64,000 bases of DNA from Enterococcus_E cecorum_C (GTDB lineage Bacteria > Bacillota > Bacilli > Lactobacillales > Enterococcaceae), in assembly GCF_052119425.1 (NCBI RefSeq), contig NZ_JBQKFH010000003.1:1-64000 (forward strand), read 5' to 3'. Position 1 is the stretch's first letter. Every line of letters starts with the position of its first letter. Of this stretch, positions 52,988 through 61,895 are shown piece after piece. The notes under the pieces are model-generated. The model was not told the origin of the DNA. It ran no database searches and saw only the letters and a list, made by a program, of their open reading frames with translations. The position numbers were made by a program, and so were the translations under genes.

Positions 52988-53998
52988 ATGTTTCCAGAAA
53001 AAATTGAAGAACGTTTTTACACGCATTTGCAAGCTATTCAAATCTTGCAGCAAGCGTTAGAATGTTCATTTTTAGATGCTTATATTGAGCATGTTGAAAA
53101 TATCAATGATCAATATACCATTCGTGTTATTGAAGGAGTCCCTAATCAAGAAAGCATTGATCAACTCACTCCTTTATACGAACAATTAAAAGCGGATGAA
53201 TTTACCGCCGAAGAAAAACGTAAAATCAGTCAATTGTTGCTGTTAAAAGGGGCACAGACGGAAAAACTACAAGCAAATCATCAATTGACCCCCGATGGCA
53301 TTGGCTTTTTATTTGTTTATTTGATTGAGCAACTCTATATGGATCAAAAAGCAAATTTACGCATGTTGGATTTAACGACAGGGATGGGCAATCTTTTGTT
53401 CACCATTGTCAATAATCTAGCCTTAGCCAAATATCATACAACCGCGATTGGTGTGGATAATGATGAGACACTTTTAGCAGTAGCAGCCGCCAATAGTCAA
53501 TGGTTCGAAAGTGAGGTTACTTTATTCCATCAAGATGGCTTACAGGACTTACTAATTGAACCAGTGGATGTGGCCGTTGGTGATTTACCAGTCGGCTATT
53601 ACCCAATTGATGAAAAGGCCAAAGATTTTATCGTTCACGCGGAAAATGAACATACCTATGCCCACCACTTGCTCATTGAACAAGCGATGAAGTATGTCAA
53701 AGAAGCTGGCTTTGGTATTTTCCTAATGCCAAGTCAATTTTTAGAAAGTCCACAAAGCGACGAATTCAAAAAGTTGCTTCAAGAAAAAGTTTATTTACAA
53801 GGAATCATTCAATTACCGGATGATTTATTCCGTAACGAACATTCGAAAAAGAGCATCATCTTGCTGCAAAACCGTGGACAAGGAGCAAAGCAAGTAAGTG
53901 AAGTCTTATTAGCTCGCTTACAAACCTTAAAACAACCGGAAAAAATTGCTGAATTCTTCAAAGAGTTCGCACAATGGAAAGAAACTTATTTAAATTAG
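52988..53998 (+). CDS. YtxK-type class I SAM-dependent methyltransferase
   Basis: 336 residues. The SAM-binding motif is RMLDLTTGMGNLLFTIVNN near 120, and VAVGDLPVGYYPID near 197 stands where N6-adenine methyltransferases have NPPY. YtxK-type proteins commonly follow comG and precede ackA in Lactobacillales. The target, DNA or other, is not known. TGGAGTTG precedes the ATG. It is 30 bases from ackA and probably co-transcribed with it. Confidence 0.85.
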   Translation: MFPEKIEERFYTHLQAIQILQQALECSFLDAYIEHVENINDQYTIRVIEGVPNQESIDQLTPLYEQLKADEFTAEEKRKISQLLLLKGAQTEKLQANHQLTPDGIGFLFVYLIEQLYMDQKANLRMLDLTTGMGNLLFTIVNNLALAKYHTTAIGVDNDETLLAVAAANSQWFESEVTLFHQDGLQDLLIEPVDVAVGDLPVGYYPIDEKAKDFIVHAENEHTYAHHLLIEQAMKYVKEAGFGIFLMPSQFLESPQSDEFKKLLQEKVYLQGIIQLPDDLFRNEHSKKSIILLQNRGQGAKQVSEVLLARLQTLKQPEKIAEFFKEFAQWKETYLN

Positions 53999-54028
53999 GT
54001 AATTTACAAAAGATTAGAGGTCGATATT

Positions 54029-55222
54029 ATGTCAAAAACTATTTCAATTAACGCGGGAAGTTCAAGTTTAAAATGGCAACTATATTTAATGCCGGAAGAA
54101 AAAGTTGTTGCAAAAGGTTTGGTGGAACGTATTGGTTTACCTAATTCAATCTTTACTATTAAATATGGTGAAGATGAAAAATTTGAATTAGTGCAAGACA
54201 TTGAAAATCATGAAATTGCTGTCCAAATGTTAATGGATCAATTAATTGAACTAGGCATTTTAGCAAGCTATGACGAAATCACAGGAGTTGGTCACCGTAT
54301 CGTGCATGGTGGTGAATACTACAGTGAATCAGTAGTCATTGATGATGAAGTTGTGGAAAAAATTGAAGAATGTGCTGCCTTCGCGCCATTACATAATCCA
54401 GCTCACGTCATGGGGATTCGTGCCTTCCGTAAATTGTTACCAGGCGTGATTAATGTAGCGGTATTTGACACTGCTTTCCATGCCAATATGCCTGAATTTG
54501 CTTATCTATACAGCTTACCAATGGAATACTATGATAAATATAAAGTCCGTAAATATGGTGCACATGGTACAAGTCATCGCTATGTTGCGCACCGTGCGGC
54601 TGAAGTACTAGGCAAACCAATTGAAGAATTAAAACTAATCACTTGTCATTTAGGAAATGGTGCTTCAATTACAGCGGTTGATGGTGGCCGTTCAGTGGAT
54701 ACTTCTATGGGATTCACACCATTAGCTGGGGTAACAATGGGTACACGTTCTGGTGATATTGACCCTGCTGTATTACCTTATTTGATGAAAAAATTAGACA
54801 TCGACATTGACGAAATGTTGACGATCTTAAATAAAAAATCTGGTTTACTTGGTTTGAGCGGTATTTCTAGTGATATGCGTGATATCGAAGCAAATCTAGG
54901 CAAACCTCAAATCGACTTAACTTACCAAGTGTTTGTGGATCGTGTCCGTAAATATATTGCTTCATACGTTGCAGTAATGAACGGCGTAGATGCCATTATC
55001 TTCACTGCTGGTATTGGGGAAAATGATGCTCATGTTCGTAGCGAAATTATGAAAGGTATGAGCTGGTTTGGTTGCGAAATCGACCCAGAACAAAACAAAA
55101 AACGTGGCGAAGAACTAGTCATTTCAACACCTGATTCTAAAGTGAAAGTATTAGTGATTCCAACAGATGAAGAATTAATGATTGCTCGTGACGTTGAACG
55201 CTTAAAAGCTGAAACAAAATAA
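54029..55222 (+). CDS. ackA: Acetate kinase
   Basis: 397 residues, the standard length. The acetokinase signatures are present: SINAGSSSLKWQL at the start, NVAVFDTAFHANMP near 145, HLGNGASITAVDGGRSVDTSMG near 208, and IIFTAGIGENDAHVR near 325. It converts acetyl phosphate and ADP to acetate and ATP, or the reverse. The position after the comG-linked methyltransferase matches other lactic acid bacteria. Confidence 0.97.
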   Translation: MSKTISINAGSSSLKWQLYLMPEEKVVAKGLVERIGLPNSIFTIKYGEDEKFELVQDIENHEIAVQMLMDQLIELGILASYDEITGVGHRIVHGGEYYSESVVIDDEVVEKIEECAAFAPLHNPAHVMGIRAFRKLLPGVINVAVFDTAFHANMPEFAYLYSLPMEYYDKYKVRKYGAHGTSHRYVAHRAAEVLGKPIEELKLITCHLGNGASITAVDGGRSVDTSMGFTPLAGVTMGTRSGDIDPAVLPYLMKKLDIDIDEMLTILNKKSGLLGLSGISSDMRDIEANLGKPQIDLTYQVFVDRVRKYIASYVAVMNGVDAIIFTAGIGENDAHVRSEIMKGMSWFGCEIDPEQNKKRGEELVISTPDSKVKVLVIPTDEELMIARDVERLKAETK

Positions 55223-55231
55223 TGAGAGAAT

Positions 55232-55271
55232 AAACGCCTAGCTTACGATGAGTTGTGAGTTAGGCGTTTTG
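55232..55271 (+). terminator. Terminator after ackA
   Basis: AAACGCCTA pairs with TAGGCGTTT around a partly paired loop, followed by T. Confidence 0.82.
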
Positions 55272-55332
55272 TCATTTAATACAAATACGTCTCAAGATTT
55301 TGAACAATATAACCAAAAATTCGTAAATCTTG

Positions 55333-55360
55333 TTGACGCTTACATGAATTGGTTTAAAAT
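55333..55360 (+). promoter_or_regulatory. Sigma-70 promoter of galM
   Basis: TTGACG (55333-55338), 16 bases, TAAAAT (55355-55360), 36 bases before the start. Confidence 0.65.
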
Positions 55361-55395
55361 AAAGAATGTATCTAATAATTAGAGTAGGTGAAATC

Positions 55396-56385
55396 ATGTT
55401 AACAGTGAAACAAATCCATGATAAAAATTATGAAACAGTCTATGAACTAACAAATTCTAAAGGATTAAGAGTCTTAACTAGTCCATTTGGTGCACGCCTT
55501 TTAGCTATTCAAGTGCCATTAAAAGAAGAGCTACGTGATATTGTGGCCGCTCCTAAAGATTTGGCTTTACAAAAAGAATTGCGCTACTTTGGGGCAACGA
55601 TTGGACCTGTCGCTGGACGAATTACCGATAGTCAGTTCACCATTGATGGTCAAACTTATACCACTGAAACGAATAATAATGCGCATACTTTACACTCAGG
55701 TTCCAATGGTTTTGATACCAAAGATTGGTTTGCTGAAACCTTTGAGCAAGAAGGTAAAGTAGGGGTTATTTATAGCTTTACGCATCCTGATGGCGCAGAT
55801 GGCTTTCCTGGAGAAGTCCAAGCTAAAGTGATTTATACTTTAGATGAAGAGGACAATTTAAAGATGACTTATGAAGCGAAAACCGATAAAGCCACTTTAT
55901 ATAATCCAACTTGCCATGGCTATTATAATTTAACTGGTAGTGAAGGAAATCCCGTCAACAGTCATTTATTACAAGTTGGCGCTGAGAAGAAAGCAACGAC
56001 CAATCCAGATGTCACAACAACAGGCGAATTTACCCAAGTGGCAGGGACAAAATTTGATTTTAGAACTTTAAAAGAAATCGGCGAAACCACGCTTGATGAT
56101 CCATTTGTCCTTCATCATGAAAACGACTATGACTTGACAATTACCAGTCCTGATCAAGCAGTAAGTATGCAAATCAAAACTGATTCCGATGCGATTATTC
56201 TTTATATCACAGGTACCCATGAAGAAGGGACACCAATGAAGAATGGTACGATGGTTGCACGCGGTTCGATTGCAATTGAACCTCAAGGAATCCCGGGTGC
56301 AGAAAAGTTCAGCCAATATGGTTCGATTCTATTACGCCCAGAAGAGACTTTCCATTCTGAAACCACTTATCACATTGCCTATTAA
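55396..56385 (+). CDS. galM: Aldose 1-epimerase (mutarotase)
   Basis: 329 residues. Catalytic residues of the GalM family are seen: His in NNNAHTLHSGSNGFD near 92, His in NPTCHGYYNLTG near 170, and the base Glu in SIAIEPQGIPG near 300. It interconverts alpha and beta anomers of glucose or galactose. TAGGTGA before ATG 55396 decides the start over the open frame at 55366. It is a single gene with no sugar operon beside it. Confidence 0.93.
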   Translation: MLTVKQIHDKNYETVYELTNSKGLRVLTSPFGARLLAIQVPLKEELRDIVAAPKDLALQKELRYFGATIGPVAGRITDSQFTIDGQTYTTETNNNAHTLHSGSNGFDTKDWFAETFEQEGKVGVIYSFTHPDGADGFPGEVQAKVIYTLDEEDNLKMTYEAKTDKATLYNPTCHGYYNLTGSEGNPVNSHLLQVGAEKKATTNPDVTTTGEFTQVAGTKFDFRTLKEIGETTLDDPFVLHHENDYDLTITSPDQAVSMQIKTDSDAIILYITGTHEEGTPMKNGTMVARGSIAIEPQGIPGAEKFSQYGSILLRPEETFHSETTYHIAY

Positions 56386-56712
56386 AACAATGAAAGTACA
56401 GACAAGCCTTAAGCAGTCTGTACTTTTTTGTGCTAAAAAACAGTACTTTAGTTATTTTAAAGTTTATCTGAAAACCATTTTGTAAAGTATTTTGTTTGAT
56501 ATTTATGTGCAATCCATACACTTTTTTGGTTTTGTCGTAAAGCCGCTTGCAAAGGGTTCAAAGATGAGTAAAATAGCTTTCGTGGGATTCTTTTACCCAA
56601 TTTTATGAAAACTTTCGGAAAAAGATTTCTAAAGGGTGAAGTTTCTCGATGATTGAAGTAATTCTCAATTTTTTGATTCTTTGACAATTAAATATGAAAG
56701 TGGTGGAAAACA
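56386..56712. other. Intergenic region before the Pip/YhgE gene
   Basis: After the galM terminator the remaining 280 bases are AT-rich and show no credible gene. TTGCAA (56547-56552), 16 bases, TAAAAT (56569-56574) is a candidate promoter for the large gene, leaving a leader of about 130 bases. Confidence 0.6.
56393..56429 (+). terminator. Terminator after galM
   Basis: AAAGTACAGAC pairs with GTCTGTACTTT around a 12-base loop, then T6. Confidence 0.88.
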
Positions 56713-59700
56713 GTGATTAAAAAAGAATTCCAGAAAATCTGGGCAAACAAATTACTATTCGTTACTGTTATCGTAGCGATGTGTTTACCTATTCTTTATG
56801 CAAGTATTTTCCTAAAATCAATTTGGGATCCATACGGCAGAATTAATCATTTACCAGTTGCGGTGGTGAATTTAGACCAACCAACTACATTAGAAGGTAA
56901 TAAAGTCGATGTTGGTGACAGATTGGTAAAAGAGTTGAAATCAAATGACGATTTAGATTGGCATTTTGTTTCAGCTAAAAAGGCGCAAGATGGACTTAAA
57001 GATCGTAAATATTATATGATCGTTAAAATTCCGAAAAACTTCTCTGAAAATGCGGCTTCTGTATTAGATACCGATCCTGAAAAAATGGATTTAACCTACG
57101 AAACAAATGGTGGGTTGAACTTTTTAGGGGAAGTTATCAGTGAAAATGCTATGACGCAATTAAAAGCGCAAGTCAGCGAGTCAGTCACCAAATCATATGC
57201 TGATGTGATTATCAAAATGGTGAAAACAGTTGGCGATGGCATGGATCAAGCTGCGGATGGTGCAACGAAATTAGCAGATGGTTCAAAACAAGTCGCTGAT
57301 GGTATCGCAACGGTTCAAGGTAAAGTCCCTGAATTATCTAGCGGTGTGAAACAATTAGATGATGGTGGCAAACAATTAGCAGACGGTGTAAAACAATACA
57401 CAGACGGTGCTGGTCAAGCCGCCAAAGGAAGCGACCAACTAGCAGCGGGCTTACAACAGTTAAATGGTAAAGTGCCTACTTTAGTGGGTGGCGTGAACCA
57501 ATTAGCTGATGGTGGTAAAGCATTAAATACTGGCGTAAACCAATATACAGCTGGTGTTAAACAAGCTTATCTTGGTAGCAACCAATTAGTCGATGGTTTG
57601 AAAGTATTAAGCTACAAAGTTCCAGGTTTAGTCGATGGCGTCAACAAGTTAGTTGGTGGCGGTAATCAATTTGTCGATGGCTTAAATGCTTATACAGCAG
57701 GCGTTGCTCAAGCTGGTGATGGAAGTAGTCAATTAGCAGCTGGATTACAAACGATGCAAGGTCAATTACCTGCTTTAGCTAATGGCATTAATCAATTAGC
57801 AGAAGGTTCTAAGCAATTAGCTGATCAATTACAAGCTGGTACAAGCCAATTTGGTGAAGAACAAGCAACACAATTAAGAAGCTATGTAAACGGTGTTCAA
57901 CAATACATCAATACCATTAATGCTGTATTACCAACTTTAAATAATTTACCTTTAGATCAATTAGGTCAACTAAAAGGACAATTTGCAACCGTTCAAGCTG
58001 ACTTACAAAGTGCTGGAGCAAGTCTTGCAACGGCTGGTCAAACCTTACAAACGAGTCCAGCGCAAGTTGCTTCTAATGTTGTCAGTCAATTACCAACAGA
58101 TGCAAATGGCAATGTGACTGTTCCTGCTCAACAATTAGCACAACTTATCGGACAACAAGTCGGTGCCAATAATCAACAAATTGGTGCACAAGTTACGGCA
58201 GCTGGTAATAGTTTACAAAATGTTGGTGCAACATTAACACAAGTTGGTCAGTTAATGAATAATTTACCAAGTGTTGATACATCAAAAATTGGCGAATTAA
58301 GTACAGCAACTTCTCAATTAGCTGCAAATACAGATCAAGCAACTGCAGGATTGAATGAATTAATTAACGGCACTTTAACAGTGAAAAAAGAAGCTGTTCC
58401 TGGAGCAGCAAAAATTGCTGGTGGTTTAGCACAAGTTCAATCTCAATTGCCTACATTAAATGGTGGGGTTAGTCAATTAGTTGATGGTAGTAAAGCTCTA
58501 GATTCAGGTCTTGCTACATTGAATGATAAATCTAGTGAATTAACTGGCGGTGCCAATCAAATCGTTGGTGGCATGAAAGAAATGCAAAACCAATTACCAA
58601 CTTTAACAGATGGTGTGAAACGATTAGTTGCTGGTGGTAGTCAATTAAATGGCGGTCTAAATCTGTTGAATGCCAAATCTGCTGAATTAGGTTCTGGTTC
58701 TGGTCAACTTGCTGCTGGTTTAGGTTTAATGCAAGGTCAACTACCTGCTTTAGCTAGTGGTGCCAATCAATTAGCTGATGGTAGCAAGCAATTAAACGCT
58801 GGCATGAAGAAATTAACAGCTAACTCTGCAAAATTAAATAGTGGGGCAAGCCAATTAAGTGATGGATTAAATACCTTAAATGGCCAAATCCCAGCATTAG
58901 CAGATGGTGTGAATAAACTTGCTGATGGTTCTACACAAGTTAAAGATGGCAACAAAGAATTAGCAGATAAATTAGGTGAAGCTTCTGATAAATTAACAGA
59001 TGTGAAATTAACAAACAATACTGCGAAAATGATTGCTGCTCCTACTAAGACGGAACAAGAAAAATACAGTGATGTGCCAAACTATGGACATGCATTAGCG
59101 CCATACTTCATGAGCGTATCATTATTTGTCGGCTGTCTAGTATTTAACTTTGTTTATCCAATCCGTAAAATTGCCGACCGCAAAAATAGCAATGCCACTC
59201 AATGGTTTATGAGCAAACTAACTGTCGGATTTATCACTTCTTCAATGATGGCTTTAATCATTGGTACAGTGATGAGAATGATTGGTTTAGAAGTTGCGCA
59301 ACCAATGAACTTCTACATGACACTTCTAGTAACTGCTTGGTTATTCATGTTTATGATTATGTTCTTAGCGATGAGCTTTGATAATCCTGGACGTTTCATT
59401 GCCGTGTTGCTCCTAGTTATGCAATTAGGTTCATCAGGTGGGGTATTCCCAATGCCATTGATTAGCAAATTCTATAATGTATTAAATCCATTCATGCCAA
59501 TGACTTACTCAATTTACAGCTTACGTCAAGCAATTTCAACAGGTCTTGGTGATGAATTATACCGTAACTCAATGTTGATTTTAGTCATTTTAGCTATTGT
59601 CTTTATCATCTTATTAGGTGTCGCTATGCAAATCCTATATCGTAAAGGTTTAGCTGGTTATTCACAATTACATGAAAACCAAAAACTTTTAGATGATGAT

Positions 59701-59748
59701 TACACAGGCAAATTTGCAAAAGAAGAAGATCCATACACATTATGGTAA
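56713..59748 (+). CDS. Pip/YhgE family membrane protein (phage infection protein)
   Basis: 1011 residues. One N-terminal membrane helix (about 14-36) and a conserved domain with PVAVVNLDQP lead into a long extracellular region. That region ends in five C-terminal helices (about 790-985) of the ABC-2 type. It contains six 49-residue repeats in two blocks of three (211-357 and 585-731), pattern GVNQLADGSKQL..(about 30)..QLPALA. The blocks are separated by a Gln/Ala/Thr-rich spacer. Homologues serve as phage receptors in Lactococcus (Pip) and E. faecalis (Pip-EF). The native role is unclear. Start GTG after AGTGGTGG. Confidence 0.9.
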   Translation: MIKKEFQKIWANKLLFVTVIVAMCLPILYASIFLKSIWDPYGRINHLPVAVVNLDQPTTLEGNKVDVGDRLVKELKSNDDLDWHFVSAKKAQDGLKDRKYYMIVKIPKNFSENAASVLDTDPEKMDLTYETNGGLNFLGEVISENAMTQLKAQVSESVTKSYADVIIKMVKTVGDGMDQAADGATKLADGSKQVADGIATVQGKVPELSSGVKQLDDGGKQLADGVKQYTDGAGQAAKGSDQLAAGLQQLNGKVPTLVGGVNQLADGGKALNTGVNQYTAGVKQAYLGSNQLVDGLKVLSYKVPGLVDGVNKLVGGGNQFVDGLNAYTAGVAQAGDGSSQLAAGLQTMQGQLPALANGINQLAEGSKQLADQLQAGTSQFGEEQATQLRSYVNGVQQYINTINAVLPTLNNLPLDQLGQLKGQFATVQADLQSAGASLATAGQTLQTSPAQVASNVVSQLPTDANGNVTVPAQQLAQLIGQQVGANNQQIGAQVTAAGNSLQNVGATLTQVGQLMNNLPSVDTSKIGELSTATSQLAANTDQATAGLNELINGTLTVKKEAVPGAAKIAGGLAQVQSQLPTLNGGVSQLVDGSKALDSGLATLNDKSSELTGGANQIVGGMKEMQNQLPTLTDGVKRLVAGGSQLNGGLNLLNAKSAELGSGSGQLAAGLGLMQGQLPALASGANQLADGSKQLNAGMKKLTANSAKLNSGASQLSDGLNTLNGQIPALADGVNKLADGSTQVKDGNKELADKLGEASDKLTDVKLTNNTAKMIAAPTKTEQEKYSDVPNYGHALAPYFMSVSLFVGCLVFNFVYPIRKIADRKNSNATQWFMSKLTVGFITSSMMALIIGTVMRMIGLEVAQPMNFYMTLLVTAWLFMFMIMFLAMSFDNPGRFIAVLLLVMQLGSSGGVFPMPLISKFYNVLNPFMPMTYSIYSLRQAISTGLGDELYRNSMLILVILAIVFIILLGVAMQILYRKGLAGYSQLHENQKLLDDDYTGKFAKEEDPYTLW

Positions 59749-59755
59749 AATAGTA

Positions 59756-59802
59756 AAAACGTTGGTGTTTAAGAACAAAAACTTAAACACCAACGTTTTT
59801 TT
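59756..59802. terminator. Terminator after the Pip/YhgE gene
   Basis: AAAACGTTGGTGTTTAAG pairs with CTTAAACACCAACGTTTT, with A and T tails on both sides. Confidence 0.9.
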
Positions 59803-59817
59803 GTTTCAAGGATGTGA

Positions 59818-59927
59818 GGCGGGTCGATTAGCTACGAGCGGATAAGTTTGTCCAGAACGTCGGGAAAGTCCGAGAAGTAAAGACTTTCCCAGACGGGCTG
59901 GCTTATACGCCGAAGTAGCTACCCGCC
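59818..59927. repeat. Inverted-repeat module B, full copy 3 (variant ends)
   Basis: The outer stem is GGCGGGT with ACCCGCC, replacing TGTAAATCGAC/GTCGATTTACA of other copies but still complementary. The inner arms TAGCTAC/GTAGCTA and GGGAAAGTC/GACTTTCCC are kept. Confidence 0.85.
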
Positions 59928-59954
59928 GAACACAGATTACAAATAGGTCGCAAA

Positions 59955-60037
59955 GCAGCTCGCTCAGACATGAATTTCACAATGTCTAGCTGCTGAACGC
60001 CGTAGATAAAGGATATGAGATGGGTCGGTCAGCTCCT
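59955..60037. repeat. Shortened module A and a B left-end fragment
   Basis: GCAGCT (59955-59960) and AGCTGC (59988-59993) enclose AGACAT..ATGTCT, a module A that has lost its central hairpin. A B-like start (GGGTCGGTCAGCTCCTAC) follows at 60021-60038 and overlaps the yaaA stop codon. Confidence 0.65.
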
Positions 60038-60764
60038 ACACTTTTTTTACAAAGACCAAGCGTTTGTCAGTGGATTCATCTTTTTGTAAGCTGAAACCGT
60101 CAAAAGTTAATTTGCGAACCTCATCAATGCTTTGAATTTGATGAGAGATGAGTTCTTTGACCATTTTCCCACGGGCTTTTTTAGAAATGGTAGAGTGGAT
60201 TTTGCGTTGGCCTTCTTTTTCCTCCATAAAGACACATTGATAGAAGTTTTGCTGCAAGTCTTTGCTAAATACTTCTTCAAATTCACTAGAGAGCAGCGAA
60301 AGAATGATTTCCTCATTTTTAACAGCTTGATCAAAAGAAGACTGCCAAAATTTTCGCAGGGATTGTCCTTGAATTTTGCCTTTGGTTTGAAAGTCTAGGC
60401 GATAAGGAGCAATCGGGGTATCAGCCGGAATGACCCCATATAAAGCAGAGGTGATAGCCAGAAAATCATGGATATACTGACTTTCTTCTTGAGTATAACT
60501 TTCTTTATTAAACTGGCGGTACATCAAGCCATCTAGTAATAAGTAAGCTGGATAAGTTTGCGCGTTTTGCTTTTGGAGTGCTTGCCATTGCGCTTGGACT
60601 TTGGCAGCCATGTCTTCTTTAATTTTGTAAGCTTTTTGTATTTCCGCTAATGATAGTTCAGAAAAAGCAACGACAATCTCCTTCGTTTTTGGACTAAGCA
60701 CTTGAAAGGATTGGTCTTTAATGGCTAGATTCAATTCTTTTGCAGATGGAATTAGGATTTTCAC
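60036..60764 (-). CDS. yaaA: YaaA family peroxide stress protein
   Basis: 242 residues of the YaaA/DUF328 family, beginning MKILIPSAKE and containing AITSALYGVIPADTPIAPYRLDF near 90, the most conserved part. E. coli YaaA limits free iron and DNA damage under peroxide stress and binds DNA. Start GTG overlaps the stop of the hydrolase gene as GTGA, with GAGGTGA upstream, so the two are coupled. The stop codon lies within a repeat fragment. Confidence 0.88.
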   Translation of the reverse strand: MKILIPSAKELNLAIKDQSFQVLSPKTKEIVVAFSELSLAEIQKAYKIKEDMAAKVQAQWQALQKQNAQTYPAYLLLDGLMYRQFNKESYTQEESQYIHDFLAITSALYGVIPADTPIAPYRLDFQTKGKIQGQSLRKFWQSSFDQAVKNEEIILSLLSSEFEEVFSKDLQQNFYQCVFMEEKEGQRKIHSTISKKARGKMVKELISHQIQSIDEVRKLTFDGFSLQKDESTDKRLVFVKKV

Positions 60765-61813
60765 GATTTCACCTCAGTTTTTAAGTTATTTTCGATAAAG
60801 GCTACGATGTCTTGATAGACTTGTAGGCGATTTTTTTCTTGGATAACTTCATGCTTCATTTCTGGATAGACGAGATTGGTGATATTGTGATAGCCGATTT
60901 TTTTCAAGGTATCTAAGCTTTCAGCAAGTCCTTTTTCGCCACCGGTAATCAAGGTATCATCCACACCAGTCGCACTCAAAATCTTCAAATCAGGATTTTT
61001 ACATTGGAATTTGGCGATTTCTTTGAGTCGTGCATTAATCGTAAACATGGTCAGCATGCCACTGTTGGTCAAGCGCACTTGGCAGAGCGGGTCTTTGGCG
61101 ATGCGGTCGAGATTATCCAAATTATAGCTAATCCAATCCAGCGTATCGTTTTTTCCAGGGTTTAAGGCGTTTAAAAGTGCGCTATGACCTGATTTTCCAA
61201 AATAGAAGACCACAATACGAGCTAAAAAGACCCCCACAGGAGCAAGTGGATAAGGCGTGACCGTACCTGTTAAAATTAAGTGCTCGATTTCGTCATCATA
61301 ATTTTGCAGATAGATTCTCGCAATCATGGAGCCTAACGAATGACCAAATAAACTTAATGGGAGGTTAGGATAGCGTTCTTTAATAAAACGGGTAACCAAC
61401 ACTTGGTCAAAAATCAGTTCATCAACGGTTTGCATCATGACGTGTGGATATTTTTGATTGGTAGAATGGCCATGACCACGTGTATCACTAATCACAACGA
61501 TATAACCTTGGGCATTTAAATAGCGACAAAAATCATCATAGCGGCCTTTGTGCTCTAATACACCGTGGATAAGCTGAACGATACCTTTAGGATTTTCGCG
61601 TGGATAGACTTTTGCGTGCAATAATAGCCCATCTAAAGCCAAAAGTTGCACATCTATAGAGCCATCTTCATTTTCGATTTCTTGACGCACATTGACTGAT
61701 TTTGTTTTGGCTAAACGTTCTTGATTGAGTCGATAAAAGATTTGTTCTTGATAGGTTGCCACAATTTGCGGTAAAAGAAGTAGAAATACGATTAAACCAA
61801 TGATCCAATACAT
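60761..61813 (-). CDS. Membrane-anchored alpha/beta hydrolase (lysophospholipase-like)
   Basis: 350 residues. An N-terminal hydrophobic helix (MYWIIGLIVFLLLLP) precedes an alpha/beta-hydrolase domain with the oxyanion region VQLIHGVLEHKGRYDD, the nucleophile elbow SLFGHSLGSMIAR, and a late histidine in PEMKHEVIQE. It resembles PldB/monoglyceride lipases acting on lipids or aryl esters. The open frame begins 14 codons earlier, but GAGGTGA before ATG 61813 decides the start. It is coupled to yaaA. Confidence 0.85.
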   Translation of the reverse strand: MYWIIGLIVFLLLLPQIVATYQEQIFYRLNQERLAKTKSVNVRQEIENEDGSIDVQLLALDGLLLHAKVYPRENPKGIVQLIHGVLEHKGRYDDFCRYLNAQGYIVVISDTRGHGHSTNQKYPHVMMQTVDELIFDQVLVTRFIKERYPNLPLSLFGHSLGSMIARIYLQNYDDEIEHLILTGTVTPYPLAPVGVFLARIVVFYFGKSGHSALLNALNPGKNDTLDWISYNLDNLDRIAKDPLCQVRLTNSGMLTMFTINARLKEIAKFQCKNPDLKILSATGVDDTLITGGEKGLAESLDTLKKIGYHNITNLVYPEMKHEVIQEKNRLQVYQDIVAFIENNLKTEVKS

Positions 61814-61852
61814 AACACTCACCTCGAATAATTTGTTAACTTCATTGTAACA

Positions 61853-61895
61853 CAAAAAGAAAAGCTAGCCGAGATTGACTAGCTTTTCTTTTTAT
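61853..61895. terminator. Terminator after deoC (bidirectional)
   Basis: AAAAAGAAAAGCTAG pairs with CTAGCTTTTCTTTTT. It ends the deoC transcript on the minus strand. Confidence 0.85.

Noticed and set aside
56713..59748. EsaA/YueB component of a type VII secretion system.
   Set aside because: EsaA shares the general topology, but there is no esxA, essB, essC or other type VII gene nearby, and the sequence reads as Pip/YhgE.
9727..60037. CRISPR array as explanation of the dispersed repeats.
   Set aside because: The repeats are long, palindromic, irregularly spaced over 50 kb and in both orientations. There are no regular spacers and no cas genes.
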